Virus record (IMG/VR): IMGVR_UViG_3300025131_007785
Span: 1 to 25,973 of that record
DNA: 25,973 bases
Direction: 5' to 3' (one strand)
Source of the DNA: a virus
The translations under genes and the position numbers were made by a program. The notes under the pieces are model-generated. The model was not told the origin of the DNA and did not search any database. It saw only the letters and a list, made by a program, of their open reading frames with translations. Shown piece by piece: positions 12,280 through 20,263 of the stretch (the first letter of the stretch is position 1; each line of letters opens with the position of its first letter).

Positions 12280-13479
12280 CTAAAAGCCAGAAACATCAAC
12301 ATAGAATGGAACTTCAAAGCCATCTATCTGCATGTGGCAGTTGGCCAGCTTTCGCAGTGTTTCCATGCTGTTCGAATGAACATCGAAAATTATGGCATCA
12401 TGTAGGATAAAAATAGGAACGATTTTATCTCCCTTCAGTCGGGTGACGATCTGCTGGAATCCGTGCATTGCAACATCTACCCCTGTCGACTGAATAAAGT
12501 TATTATAGAGTATATGGGATGACTTGTCAGTCGCCAGCATCTTTCGACCGAAGTGATTGGAGATCGATCCGGTCTCCACGGCGTCTTTCAGCAGCTCCAT
12601 CGACACCTTCTTAACATCAAAAGCCCGTGAGATCCTTTCAATAATATCCCCGGCGGCTTCGAGGTTGACAGACAATTGAGAGGCGAGGCGCTTGCGGCCG
12701 GCACCATAGATGACTGAGAGGCAGGCAAGCTTAACGGCACTCCTGGGATATCGATTCTCAAAGACTGTCCTAGAGAGCTGCGTGTAGATATCCCTTTCTG
12801 GAACCATACCCCCAAGCGCAGCGGCAATACGTGCCTCCAGGGAGACAAAGTCCACCTGCACTATGTGACCGCCGTCGAACCTAGACTGAATTATGGATCG
12901 AAAATCTCTCTTGAGGCGAAGAATCTGTGGACCCGAACGTTCAGTCAGGCGACCTGTCCTAGAGCCAACCTGGTTGTATCGCACAAGCGGCGCAAATCCG
13001 GTGTCGTCTGGTCGGAATGACGCAATGACAGATCGCTGGCCAGGGGAAATGCTGCCCTGCATAAAATTTTGAAGAGTGACCGAATTAATGGACGCGCTCT
13101 CAAGGGCTCTCAGGAGGTCCCTGGTGGTCGCGAAATAAGAATGATAGTATTCCACCATCCCGCGCTCCAGGATGTCCCAGGAGTCATTCCTGAGCCTCCT
13201 AAGGTAGTCCTGGTACACATCGCCGGGCATCATCCACTTTAGGGGCACAGACTTGAGTGGCGCGACCGTCGCGGCGGCGCGAAGAAACTGCTGTGGGGGG
13301 CTGAGGTCAATCTCTAAACCGGAGACTGCGGCTAGGTCCTCGACGCGGAGAAGGGAGCTGGGATCACCCACTGTCCACGCGCCAGGGGGTGGTGTGGACT
13401 CACTCGTCACAGAATCATCACATGAGAATGTAATCCCACACTTTCCGTCGACCAACCTGGATGAAATGTGCAACAGCAT
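12280..13479 (-). CDS. Family A DNA polymerase, polymerase domain only, altered motif C
   Basis: The 399-residue protein is the thumb/palm/fingers part of Pol I. SRTGRLTERSGPQ at about 173-185 precedes motif A VDFVSLEARIAAAL with Asp210 and Glu215. Motif B holds Arg246, Lys250 and Tyr258 in RSAVKLACLSVIYG, with Leu254 at the usual Phe position. Motif C reads LHDAIIFDV (His360, Asp361, Ala362), so the usual HDE is HDA while both key aspartates remain. No 3'-5' exonuclease domain is present and the frame has no room for one before the upstream gene. The 5' nuclease is supplied by a separate gene. No Shine-Dalgarno sequence precedes ATG, but TATAAT lies 9 bases upstream, so the message may be leaderless. 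Either a replicative or a specialised repair polymerase is possible. Confidence 0.88.
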   Translation of the reverse strand: MLLHISSRLVDGKCGITFSCDDSVTSESTPPPGAWTVGDPSSLLRVEDLAAVSGLEIDLSPPQQFLRAAATVAPLKSVPLKWMMPGDVYQDYLRRLRNDSWDILERGMVEYYHSYFATTRDLLRALESASINSVTLQNFMQGSISPGQRSVIASFRPDDTGFAPLVRYNQVGSRTGRLTERSGPQILRLKRDFRSIIQSRFDGGHIVQVDFVSLEARIAAALGGMVPERDIYTQLSRTVFENRYPRSAVKLACLSVIYGAGRKRLASQLSVNLEAAGDIIERISRAFDVKKVSMELLKDAVETGSISNHFGRKMLATDKSSHILYNNFIQSTGVDVAMHGFQQIVTRLKGDKIVPIFILHDAIIFDVHSNSMETLRKLANCHMQIDGFEVPFYVDVSGF

Positions 13480-13487
13480 TGTCGTAA

Positions 13488-13517
13488 ATTATAACGCCAA
13501 CGCTACCAATTAAACAA
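13488..13517 (-). promoter_or_regulatory. Sigma70-like promoter before the polymerase gene
   Basis: On the minus strand TTGTTT (13512-13517) is followed after 18 bases by a perfect TATAAT (13488-13493). Initiation about 7 bases downstream would fall next to the polymerase ATG. The site lies exactly between the tail module and the replication module, which supports a real promoter. Confidence 0.5.
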
Positions 13518-13528
13518 AACTATTATCC

Positions 13529-16507
13529 TTATGACTGGTCAGAAGATTCTGTCTCCTTGAGCTCAGCGACATAAGATCGGAAGGTGCCGTAGGCGTCCAC
13601 GAAGGCAAAGCCCAAATTGGTCTCAAAGTTGCCAGGACCAATCTTGTGCGTCACGTTGATGGCGTGATATATGTTGTCGACAGATGTGCCAGTTCCAAAG
13701 TCTATAAAAAACTGCTGCATATACTCAATAATAGGGCACCCTATAATTGTCATAGACAGCTGTGTGGGGAATATCATCATTGGAACATTGCCATCACCCA
13801 TTCCCTGAGGTGTCAGGGGGCTCGGGTTTGGGCCGCCACCTGTCATAATGTTAGTGGAGAGTGCCTGGTCATTCATGGTGCTAAGCTGAGCACGTTTGAT
13901 GACTGATGCGGAGGTGCCGTAGGTTATGGTCGGAACGTTGGCCCGAATTACCCGAAGCATTAAGCTTGTGTTTATATCTGTTGCCTGGGCTCCGAGACCA
14001 CCACCCTCCTCGGCAGTGTCTGTGCCAGCGTCACCCTCCTCCTCCGTTGATGGTTCCTCTGGAACTGGATCGGCAATCTCTCCTGGCTGCTGAACATAGC
14101 CTTTGGTAAAATGCTCGTAGGCTGCTGTTAAGGTGTTCATGTACGCGCCGTGCGGAGTTGACTGCTTGTCAAAAAAATGAATCTTAACTATCTCATTCAA
14201 GACCAGGTCATCGTTCTCTGTTCCAGAATCGCCAGACATCTGCTCTATATTAACTCCCACCTGTGGCATCTTAAACTCTGGAGAAGCGCCAATAGCCTCT
14301 AGCTTTGTGCCCCTAGCATCTCCGAGAGCGCTGGCCTCGATGTCGTCGTCCCTTCGCTCCACCTTATATTCGCCGGTCTCATCAATGGTCGACTGGTAAA
14401 ATGACTCCACTCCGTACATCTCATTTGACATGTCGTCGACGAAATTTGAGACCACAAACTGCACAAAGTCCTGCACCGTGAGATCGACTGTCCTTCGACG
14501 CTGGACGAATGAAGTAAAGACACTTTTAAATTGATTAATGTTTATAGTGAACTCTGATATGTTCCTAGAGGGTCCGCGGTTTGAAATACCAGCGGCACCT
14601 GCCTGATCATTAAACTTATGAAATATAAGCTGAACATCGCTGTAGCTTTCTCCTGTCATCAGCGGAACACCCAGAAAAATTGCCATCAGCTTGCCAAATG
14701 TCACCACTGACTTCTTCTGAGTTGGCGGGTCAACAGCACTAAGCCCTGACTCGACTGCCTCAGCCCACTTCGCAGAAATATCAAAAAATGGATCGGGAGA
14801 GCGAGCTATAGACAGGTCATCATTGCGTGTGTTCACGCTATCTATAAGGGCCAGTTTTCTATTGACAGAGCTTTCAATATCCCCATACATCATATCAACC
14901 ATGGTAGTACCGTCTCGAGGATTTGACGACTTAGTGTACACCTCATTAATAGCAGCTATCAAATCCTTTGCGGCTGTTCGAGCCTGGGACGAAGCATCAC
15001 TATCTGACTTAAGTACTATAAGCTGTGCACGTAACTGCCTGAGCTGGGTCGATAGCGGCGTTCCCGAATCACCGACAGGTGTCTGCAAATTAGGAATTGT
15101 TGTAATACTCTGCATACTTCCCAGAAATCTGTTACCCTTGACATTAGCCAGCGACTCAGACCCACCTGGCTGGGAACTGAGCGTGCCGAGCGCTTCCTGG
15201 ATTGTCTCGGTAATGTCCATCAAATTTTGATAGGCACCACCGACACCAGTTATACCAGGGCCAGCCGGAATCTTGATATTGGTCATATCCATCGCTGCTG
15301 AGGAATGTAGCTGAAGTATAATTTTAACCTGGCCTACGTCGTCGAATGAGAGCTTATAGTTGGTGACTCGATACGTCTCACGCTTTCGAAGTGAATTTAA
15401 AAATCTTCCATAGACATTCGGAGATCCATCGCCGGCCCCAAGTGATGTATCAACGAGATTTCCGTGCGGGTGAGACCATCCCCACTCTATAAAAAATTTA
15501 GCTGACTTATACTGGCCCGGATTCAAAAGCTGCGATATCTCACCCATCCTAGAGCGATCGTGAAGTGTCAAGGACATAGTGGCTGTCCGGTATGATATCG
15601 TCCCAAAACCGGCGCCGGTTGTCTTGACCTGGAAGTCATTAAGCGATAAAAACGGACGGAATCGATCGATAATGGGTGCAGCCCTTAGCTCCGGATTGTA
15701 TGTCGTGTGATCGGCAGCGGGAACTAAAAGCTGTGGTGACGTAAATATCTCCATGCCAGCAGAGCCTAAAATAGGCCCCTCTCCGCTCATAATAGACTCA
15801 AGTAGCCCAGGTATCTCCCTAATGTTACCAGGAGTACCCGAGGCCTTGACACCCTCACCGGCCATCATCTTAATAGTCGAGTCTTCAGTGGATAAATCCT
15901 TAGCACCTTCCAGGAACTTATACAGAGAGGTTCCTGTGGCGCGATTGGTCCCGGGGGTTGGATTCTTATCGTTGGAAATGTTGACAGTTAAGTAAGGTTG
16001 GCACAGGGCAAGCTGGACGGTTGGCAGGGAGTTGAAGAACAGCTCAATAGCCTTGACATTTCTCATCGAGGGCCCGAGCTTATGCGCCATACAGCATATG
16101 ACACTAAGATGAGCACCATCATCGGACGGTGTGGTGCCAGTCGGCAATGTCTCGCCAATAACGGCGTCAAGGCCCGCCATAGCGGTGCCATCGAGATCAA
16201 TCTTCATAGACTTATCGGAACCGTACTTGTCAGGAATATTAAAAGACTCATCCTTCCCAGAAAATATCATAATAGGAAAATTAGTGGTCGGGTTCTCCTG
16301 GGCGCCCTTCAGGTTCTCGACCATCTGGGCTCCACGAAATGCGCCTGCGGGACTTCCAAAAATTAAATTACGGAGGTTCTCATCTGTCTCCTGCACGTTC
16401 TGCTGCGCCGTCTGTGTTGGGCTTAAAAGTGGCGGCTCCAAGAAATATCCGGCCAATTCATCGGCCGCGATATTCAGCGCGCTCTTTGGAGACTTCAATT
16501 CGGTCAT
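13529..16507 (-). CDS. Large baseplate/hub-like structural protein (992 aa)
   Basis: A 992-residue protein without enzymatic motifs. Residues about 280-345 (PFLSLNDFQVK, ATMSLTLHDRSRMGEI, LLNPGQY, FIEWGWSHPHG) form a beta-rich block that I associate with phage baseplate hub proteins. Residues about 600-730 hold a second mixed domain. An acidic, Glu/Gly-rich linker lies at about 810-840. The C-terminal part (MTIIGCPIIEY, QQFFIDFGTGTSVDNIYH, HKIGPGNFETNLGFA) looks like another tail beta domain. The ATG overlaps the TGA of the LysM gene (ATGA), suggesting coupling. It ends the tail module before the polymerase promoter. The role is inferred from position after the tape measure and from general pattern; the precise T4 counterpart is unknown. 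Confidence 0.6.
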   Translation of the reverse strand: MTELKSPKSALNIAADELAGYFLEPPLLSPTQTAQQNVQETDENLRNLIFGSPAGAFRGAQMVENLKGAQENPTTNFPIMIFSGKDESFNIPDKYGSDKSMKIDLDGTAMAGLDAVIGETLPTGTTPSDDGAHLSVICCMAHKLGPSMRNVKAIELFFNSLPTVQLALCQPYLTVNISNDKNPTPGTNRATGTSLYKFLEGAKDLSTEDSTIKMMAGEGVKASGTPGNIREIPGLLESIMSGEGPILGSAGMEIFTSPQLLVPAADHTTYNPELRAAPIIDRFRPFLSLNDFQVKTTGAGFGTISYRTATMSLTLHDRSRMGEISQLLNPGQYKSAKFFIEWGWSHPHGNLVDTSLGAGDGSPNVYGRFLNSLRKRETYRVTNYKLSFDDVGQVKIILQLHSSAAMDMTNIKIPAGPGITGVGGAYQNLMDITETIQEALGTLSSQPGGSESLANVKGNRFLGSMQSITTIPNLQTPVGDSGTPLSTQLRQLRAQLIVLKSDSDASSQARTAAKDLIAAINEVYTKSSNPRDGTTMVDMMYGDIESSVNRKLALIDSVNTRNDDLSIARSPDPFFDISAKWAEAVESGLSAVDPPTQKKSVVTFGKLMAIFLGVPLMTGESYSDVQLIFHKFNDQAGAAGISNRGPSRNISEFTININQFKSVFTSFVQRRRTVDLTVQDFVQFVVSNFVDDMSNEMYGVESFYQSTIDETGEYKVERRDDDIEASALGDARGTKLEAIGASPEFKMPQVGVNIEQMSGDSGTENDDLVLNEIVKIHFFDKQSTPHGAYMNTLTAAYEHFTKGYVQQPGEIADPVPEEPSTEEEGDAGTDTAEEGGGLGAQATDINTSLMLRVIRANVPTITYGTSASVIKRAQLSTMNDQALSTNIMTGGGPNPSPLTPQGMGDGNVPMMIFPTQLSMTIIGCPIIEYMQQFFIDFGTGTSVDNIYHAINVTHKIGPGNFETNLGFAFVDAYGTFRSYVAELKETESSDQS

Positions 16508-16797
16508 GTGATCAGGCTCACGACCTGTCCGATATCGGGTATCTTTATATTAGTACCTGCCGGAATCTGCATGCCCCAACCAATACCAGAAGCTGCGGCG
16601 ATGACCCACCAATATCTTCCGTCTCCATAGTATTGCCCGGCCAAAGTATCTAGTCGTGCGTAGCCACGTAACGTAATTGTCCTGGTCCTAATTTTACCCG
16701 TGCGGACGGCATTCCTAACCATTCGAAAAGCGGTCGCCGTCCGAAGGGTGGAACCGTTCTTTATAATCGTGTCCCTGGTGTATCTTGAAACTGCCAT
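16504..16797 (-). CDS. LysM-containing baseplate wedge protein, gp53/tail protein X-like
   Basis: A 97-residue protein with a basic N-terminal half (many Arg/Thr) and a C-terminal LysM-like motif: YARLDTLAGQYYGDGRYWWVIAAASGI, then an IPAGTNIKIPD finish. This arrangement is typical of T4 gp53 and P2 gpX-type baseplate proteins, which use LysM folds to join baseplate parts. It is sandwiched between two very large baseplate genes, consistent with that role. The ribosome site is weak (TAGGAT), and the gene is probably translated by coupling. Confidence 0.8.
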   Translation of the reverse strand: MAVSRYTRDTIIKNGSTLRTATAFRMVRNAVRTGKIRTRTITLRGYARLDTLAGQYYGDGRYWWVIAAASGIGWGMQIPAGTNIKIPDIGQVVSLIT

Positions 16798-16805
16798 TAT
16801 AAATC

Positions 16806-19800
16806 CTAGGTGTAGTCAACTATTCCGGTCTTGTCAACCATCTGGTTGATAACCTCATCAACCTGCTTCTTGATCTCCATAAACTTCTCGCGACCGAGCT
16901 TGTCCTCCAGTAGGCCTGCAACCGATCTCATGGCGTCGCCGACCGGATACAGCGGAGCTCGATTCATGCCATCGGCATCGATTCCAGGAGCTATATCGTG
17001 CATTGGTGCAAATGCCACCGACACCTTGCAGAGCTTGGGCGCACGTGATCCGTACTTAGCGACCTCCCATGTGTTTCCACCGAGCCAGTCAAAGTTAAGG
17101 GATGTAATAACTCCAGCGAGGCCACGACCGCCGACAGCACGGAATGACCTAAGCACCGGGTTCTTTGCTTCGTCCGTAATGTCAGATGTGGTTGATCCAG
17201 CCAACGCGGCTGCGGCCTGATTTGCCAGTTCCTCGATCCCAGGTAGTGGCTCGCCAGTATTCGGATCAGTCCCCGCAGCCATTATGGCGTCCCTAATCGC
17301 CTTAATAGCAGCCTCCTGGACAGCATTTGATGTGATAGCAAAATTATCTGTACCCATTCCAAACAGTCGTAATAGGTTGAACTTGCTATAGTTCGTGCGG
17401 ACTATATCGCCGATACGAAGCCTAATAACAGGACTGGCTGTTGGAATTTGAGAGAACGGCTGTATTATCTTGTTGTCGCTTGGGTCTTGAAGCACGCGGC
17501 CGGGTGACCACTGCGGATATATTAGTGTCACCAGCTTGTTAATCTTGGTGTACATAATATCAAAGTCCAGGTGATTGGTCGCAGCGATGGTAAAGCTTAA
17601 TGACAATGTTCGTGATGTTGACTTATAGATCTTAATAGAATCTATTCGGCCATAGGCATCAGTGGAGGTATGCTGGACAGAATAACTGTCTGTCAGTGAT
17701 TCTAGAAAAGCCTGAAAGGACACGATCTCATTCGTCCTAAGGTCATGAAAATAAAACGGCATGTACTCGGCCTCAAGCTCGTCCTCTATAGCCTCCCTGT
17801 CCTCCACCTCTATCTTAGATTTCCTTCTAAATCTACTATCCCCGACGCCGTACGGAGTCTCCCGGCTAACAAGCTGGTCATACGCGCCACCCGGTGATTT
17901 AATCTGCAAGCCTGTCAGGCTTGACAGGGCCGCCGTCGCGAGGCCCAAAGGCCCATATGTCTCCTTTGCCTGTACAAGTTCAGCCTCAATACGTTGAGCT
18001 GTCGATATTAAAGCGGGGCCAGCCAGTCCAGAATTTGTTGAAGCATTGCTAAATGACTCAGGCTGAAGAAGCATAGTTAACGCATTTCCGGCACGGTAGC
18101 CGGCGCCGCGGCCGGCTCCTCCTAGCTTGCCGCTCTTGGAAGCAAGGGCATAGTTGGCCGGCAGCTGGTTCTGGTAACTAAGTGGTGGGAAGCCCGGCAC
18201 GGATGTTATTCCTGATGGGGGTAGGATAGGGGATCCGGGATTGAACCCAATTGAAATTGGAAGCTGAAGTAACATTGGATTGTGCTTTAGCGCCGCATTG
18301 CCGATAGTAGTCATGACATTAATAAAATTAGCCAGCTTAGAAGTCAGCATCTCATGAAGGGTAGCATTCATGGAGGCTCCGGCTGCCTCTGACACGACCT
18401 GACCATTAAGCAGCTCGGTGGAACGAGCTAAATCCAAAGTGCTTCGGATTATTTCACGTGCAACCGTAATATAAAAGCCAGGCGACTGTAGGACTGTCGT
18501 AGGAAAGAACATGGTGACAATTCCCCACTCAACAGTTCGAATGTACATGGTATACTTCGTTCCTGTCGGATCTGGAGGGACGTCAATGCCTGACCTGCCA
18601 GCGCCGCTCAGGCCGGACTGGTTATCTGGTACCACGACGCCCAGCAGCTCGGCGACGATGGGTGTCAGCATTAGACTTCGTCGAGATGACCTGCCACCAA
18701 AAATAAGTGGAGGCTTACCCTGGGAATCCATCCTGGCCGTGAGGTCGTTGAGATTTATAATTGGTGGAACAGCCAGCGGACCTCTGCCTGTCACCTTCAT
18801 GGAACCAATGGGCATTATACGTGCCAGGGCCTCCAGGGCGGTGACAGGCTCTAGGAGCGCTACCATTATCATCTCCAGTGGCTTCATCGCAGCACCTAAT
18901 GACAGGATAATAGTCGCCGCCAGGGCGTTCGTGGCCGTATCATTGCCGCCAAATTTCTCAAGATAGCTATTAAAGCTACCGTAGCTGAAGGGCGTCCGGC
19001 CGTACATGTCAGTCACGCCCGCCTTGGAACCGGCATGAACCGAAGGGCGCTCGGCAAGTGGATCGGCACCACCATCATGGCGAGGAGCGCCGAAGGCGTC
19101 GGAGGCGCGGAGCTGAGCCTGTGTCCTGGGGATACCGAGCTGAGTGGCACCTGGAACCTGGCCCTTGTCTGCCATGTCAGAAGAGAGCGGGTCAACGGTG
19201 CCGGCACCAGACTCGCCGGTGGCCTGCAACATCAGTGACAGGGCGACGCGTCGCAGCTGGTCAAAGTTAATGCTAGGCGCGTTGGGATCGTAGGAGCCGA
19301 GCTCCTTCTGGACGCCGGCAATTGGCATAGTGTCAGCGACACTGGACATAATTCCTGTCAACTCAGACTGGCCATCGTCGGCACGATTACCCTCCGGATC
19401 GAATGGTGTCTCGGAGGCCCTGGGATTCCACCTATTCTTCTGCAGGGCCTGGGAGACCAGGCGATTGACAGGGGCGACCACATCCTCGGCCAGTGATGGT
19501 GCCTCAGCCTGTCCATGTCGACGTAGGCCTGTGGATATTGTGGCATCTGGCAGTAGGGTGTGCCCGCTGTGTGCGGCGTCGGGATCGACGCCTCCCCTAG
19601 ACAGGAAATCGCCAAGTGTCTGGCCTCCCACACCAGTGCCGCCGTCGAAGAGCTCGCTGGCACCGAAGTCAAGGTCCAGGGTCGTTCCCATCGGGGAGAA
19701 CGCCTGGTCAGGATTGAGGCGGCCGCCGGCAGTTATAATAGGGAGCGGCTTGCCGGCCTCGGTGTAGGATGTCTCAGTAGATCCCGGGGGGATAGTATAG

Positions 19801-19985
19801 GTGTTGCCGCGGGTGGGCTGGTAGCCGTTGGTGTGACCGTTAAGGGTATTATCGCTGAGGTAGTCACCCAGGCGCTGGCGTAGCGGCTCCGTCAGGTCAT
19901 CGATCCCAGGCTCAAACCTGTCCTCGTCACCCTCGGTACCGTCGACTATATAGGGTCCTGGATTTTCTGGATCTTCGATTTCCAC
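16806..19985 (-). CDS. Very large baseplate/tail structural protein (1059 aa)
   Basis: A 1059-residue protein. Residues 1 to about 330 are Gly/Pro/Asp-rich and look disordered. The middle has hydrophobic helices (TNALAATIILSLGAAMKP and following). Residues about 740-900 form a recognisable tail-type domain with FYFHDLRTNEIVSFQAFLES, YGRIDSIKIYKSTSRTLSL, SFTIAATNHLDFD and KINKLVTLIYPQWSPG. The C-terminus returns to beta strands and ends in a charged helix. The position, two genes after the tape measure and next to the LysM protein, fits a baseplate or tube-initiator protein, and no enzyme motif is seen. It starts with GTG preceded by AGGAG at 8 bases. The length is unusual for a T4-type tube initiator. 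Confidence 0.6.
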   Translation of the reverse strand: MEIEDPENPGPYIVDGTEGDEDRFEPGIDDLTEPLRQRLGDYLSDNTLNGHTNGYQPTRGNTYTIPPGSTETSYTEAGKPLPIITAGGRLNPDQAFSPMGTTLDLDFGASELFDGGTGVGGQTLGDFLSRGGVDPDAAHSGHTLLPDATISTGLRRHGQAEAPSLAEDVVAPVNRLVSQALQKNRWNPRASETPFDPEGNRADDGQSELTGIMSSVADTMPIAGVQKELGSYDPNAPSINFDQLRRVALSLMLQATGESGAGTVDPLSSDMADKGQVPGATQLGIPRTQAQLRASDAFGAPRHDGGADPLAERPSVHAGSKAGVTDMYGRTPFSYGSFNSYLEKFGGNDTATNALAATIILSLGAAMKPLEMIMVALLEPVTALEALARIMPIGSMKVTGRGPLAVPPIINLNDLTARMDSQGKPPLIFGGRSSRRSLMLTPIVAELLGVVVPDNQSGLSGAGRSGIDVPPDPTGTKYTMYIRTVEWGIVTMFFPTTVLQSPGFYITVAREIIRSTLDLARSTELLNGQVVSEAAGASMNATLHEMLTSKLANFINVMTTIGNAALKHNPMLLQLPISIGFNPGSPILPPSGITSVPGFPPLSYQNQLPANYALASKSGKLGGAGRGAGYRAGNALTMLLQPESFSNASTNSGLAGPALISTAQRIEAELVQAKETYGPLGLATAALSSLTGLQIKSPGGAYDQLVSRETPYGVGDSRFRRKSKIEVEDREAIEDELEAEYMPFYFHDLRTNEIVSFQAFLESLTDSYSVQHTSTDAYGRIDSIKIYKSTSRTLSLSFTIAATNHLDFDIMYTKINKLVTLIYPQWSPGRVLQDPSDNKIIQPFSQIPTASPVIRLRIGDIVRTNYSKFNLLRLFGMGTDNFAITSNAVQEAAIKAIRDAIMAAGTDPNTGEPLPGIEELANQAAAALAGSTTSDITDEAKNPVLRSFRAVGGRGLAGVITSLNFDWLGGNTWEVAKYGSRAPKLCKVSVAFAPMHDIAPGIDADGMNRAPLYPVGDAMRSVAGLLEDKLGREKFMEIKKQVDEVINQMVDKTGIVDYT

Positions 19986-19990
19986 TTTTC

Positions 19991-20254
19991 CTACTCCTCG
20001 GCGTCCTCAGCCTGCTGCTCCTTAACCATCTCCTCGACCACATCCTCGACCATGTCCTGTGCCAGCTCGTCCCTGCACCTCTCCATCAGTTCATACCCAG
20101 GTCGAACGATACCTGCCTCCAGCATCTCAGTGAACTGCTTGAGGACTGCATTGAGGTGAGTCTTCTCCTCTTTTGTGAGGTCCTTGGTCATAATGTCATA
20201 GATGTCGTGGGTGACGACATCGGAATATATATCAAACTTAATCTTATCGGACAT
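19991..20254 (-). CDS. Small acidic protein (87 aa), unknown
   Basis: An 87-residue, predominantly helical, strongly acidic protein ending in a Glu/Asp-rich tail (VEDVVEEMVKEQQAEDAEE). ATG follows GGAG by 5 bases. It lies between the tape measure gene and the 1059-residue baseplate gene, so a structural or chaperone role in tail assembly is possible, but no family is recognised. Confidence 0.65.
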   Translation of the reverse strand: MSDKIKFDIYSDVVTHDIYDIMTKDLTKEEKTHLNAVLKQFTEMLEAGIVRPGYELMERCRDELAQDMVEDVVEEMVKEQQAEDAEE

Positions 20255-20263
20255 AGCTACTCC

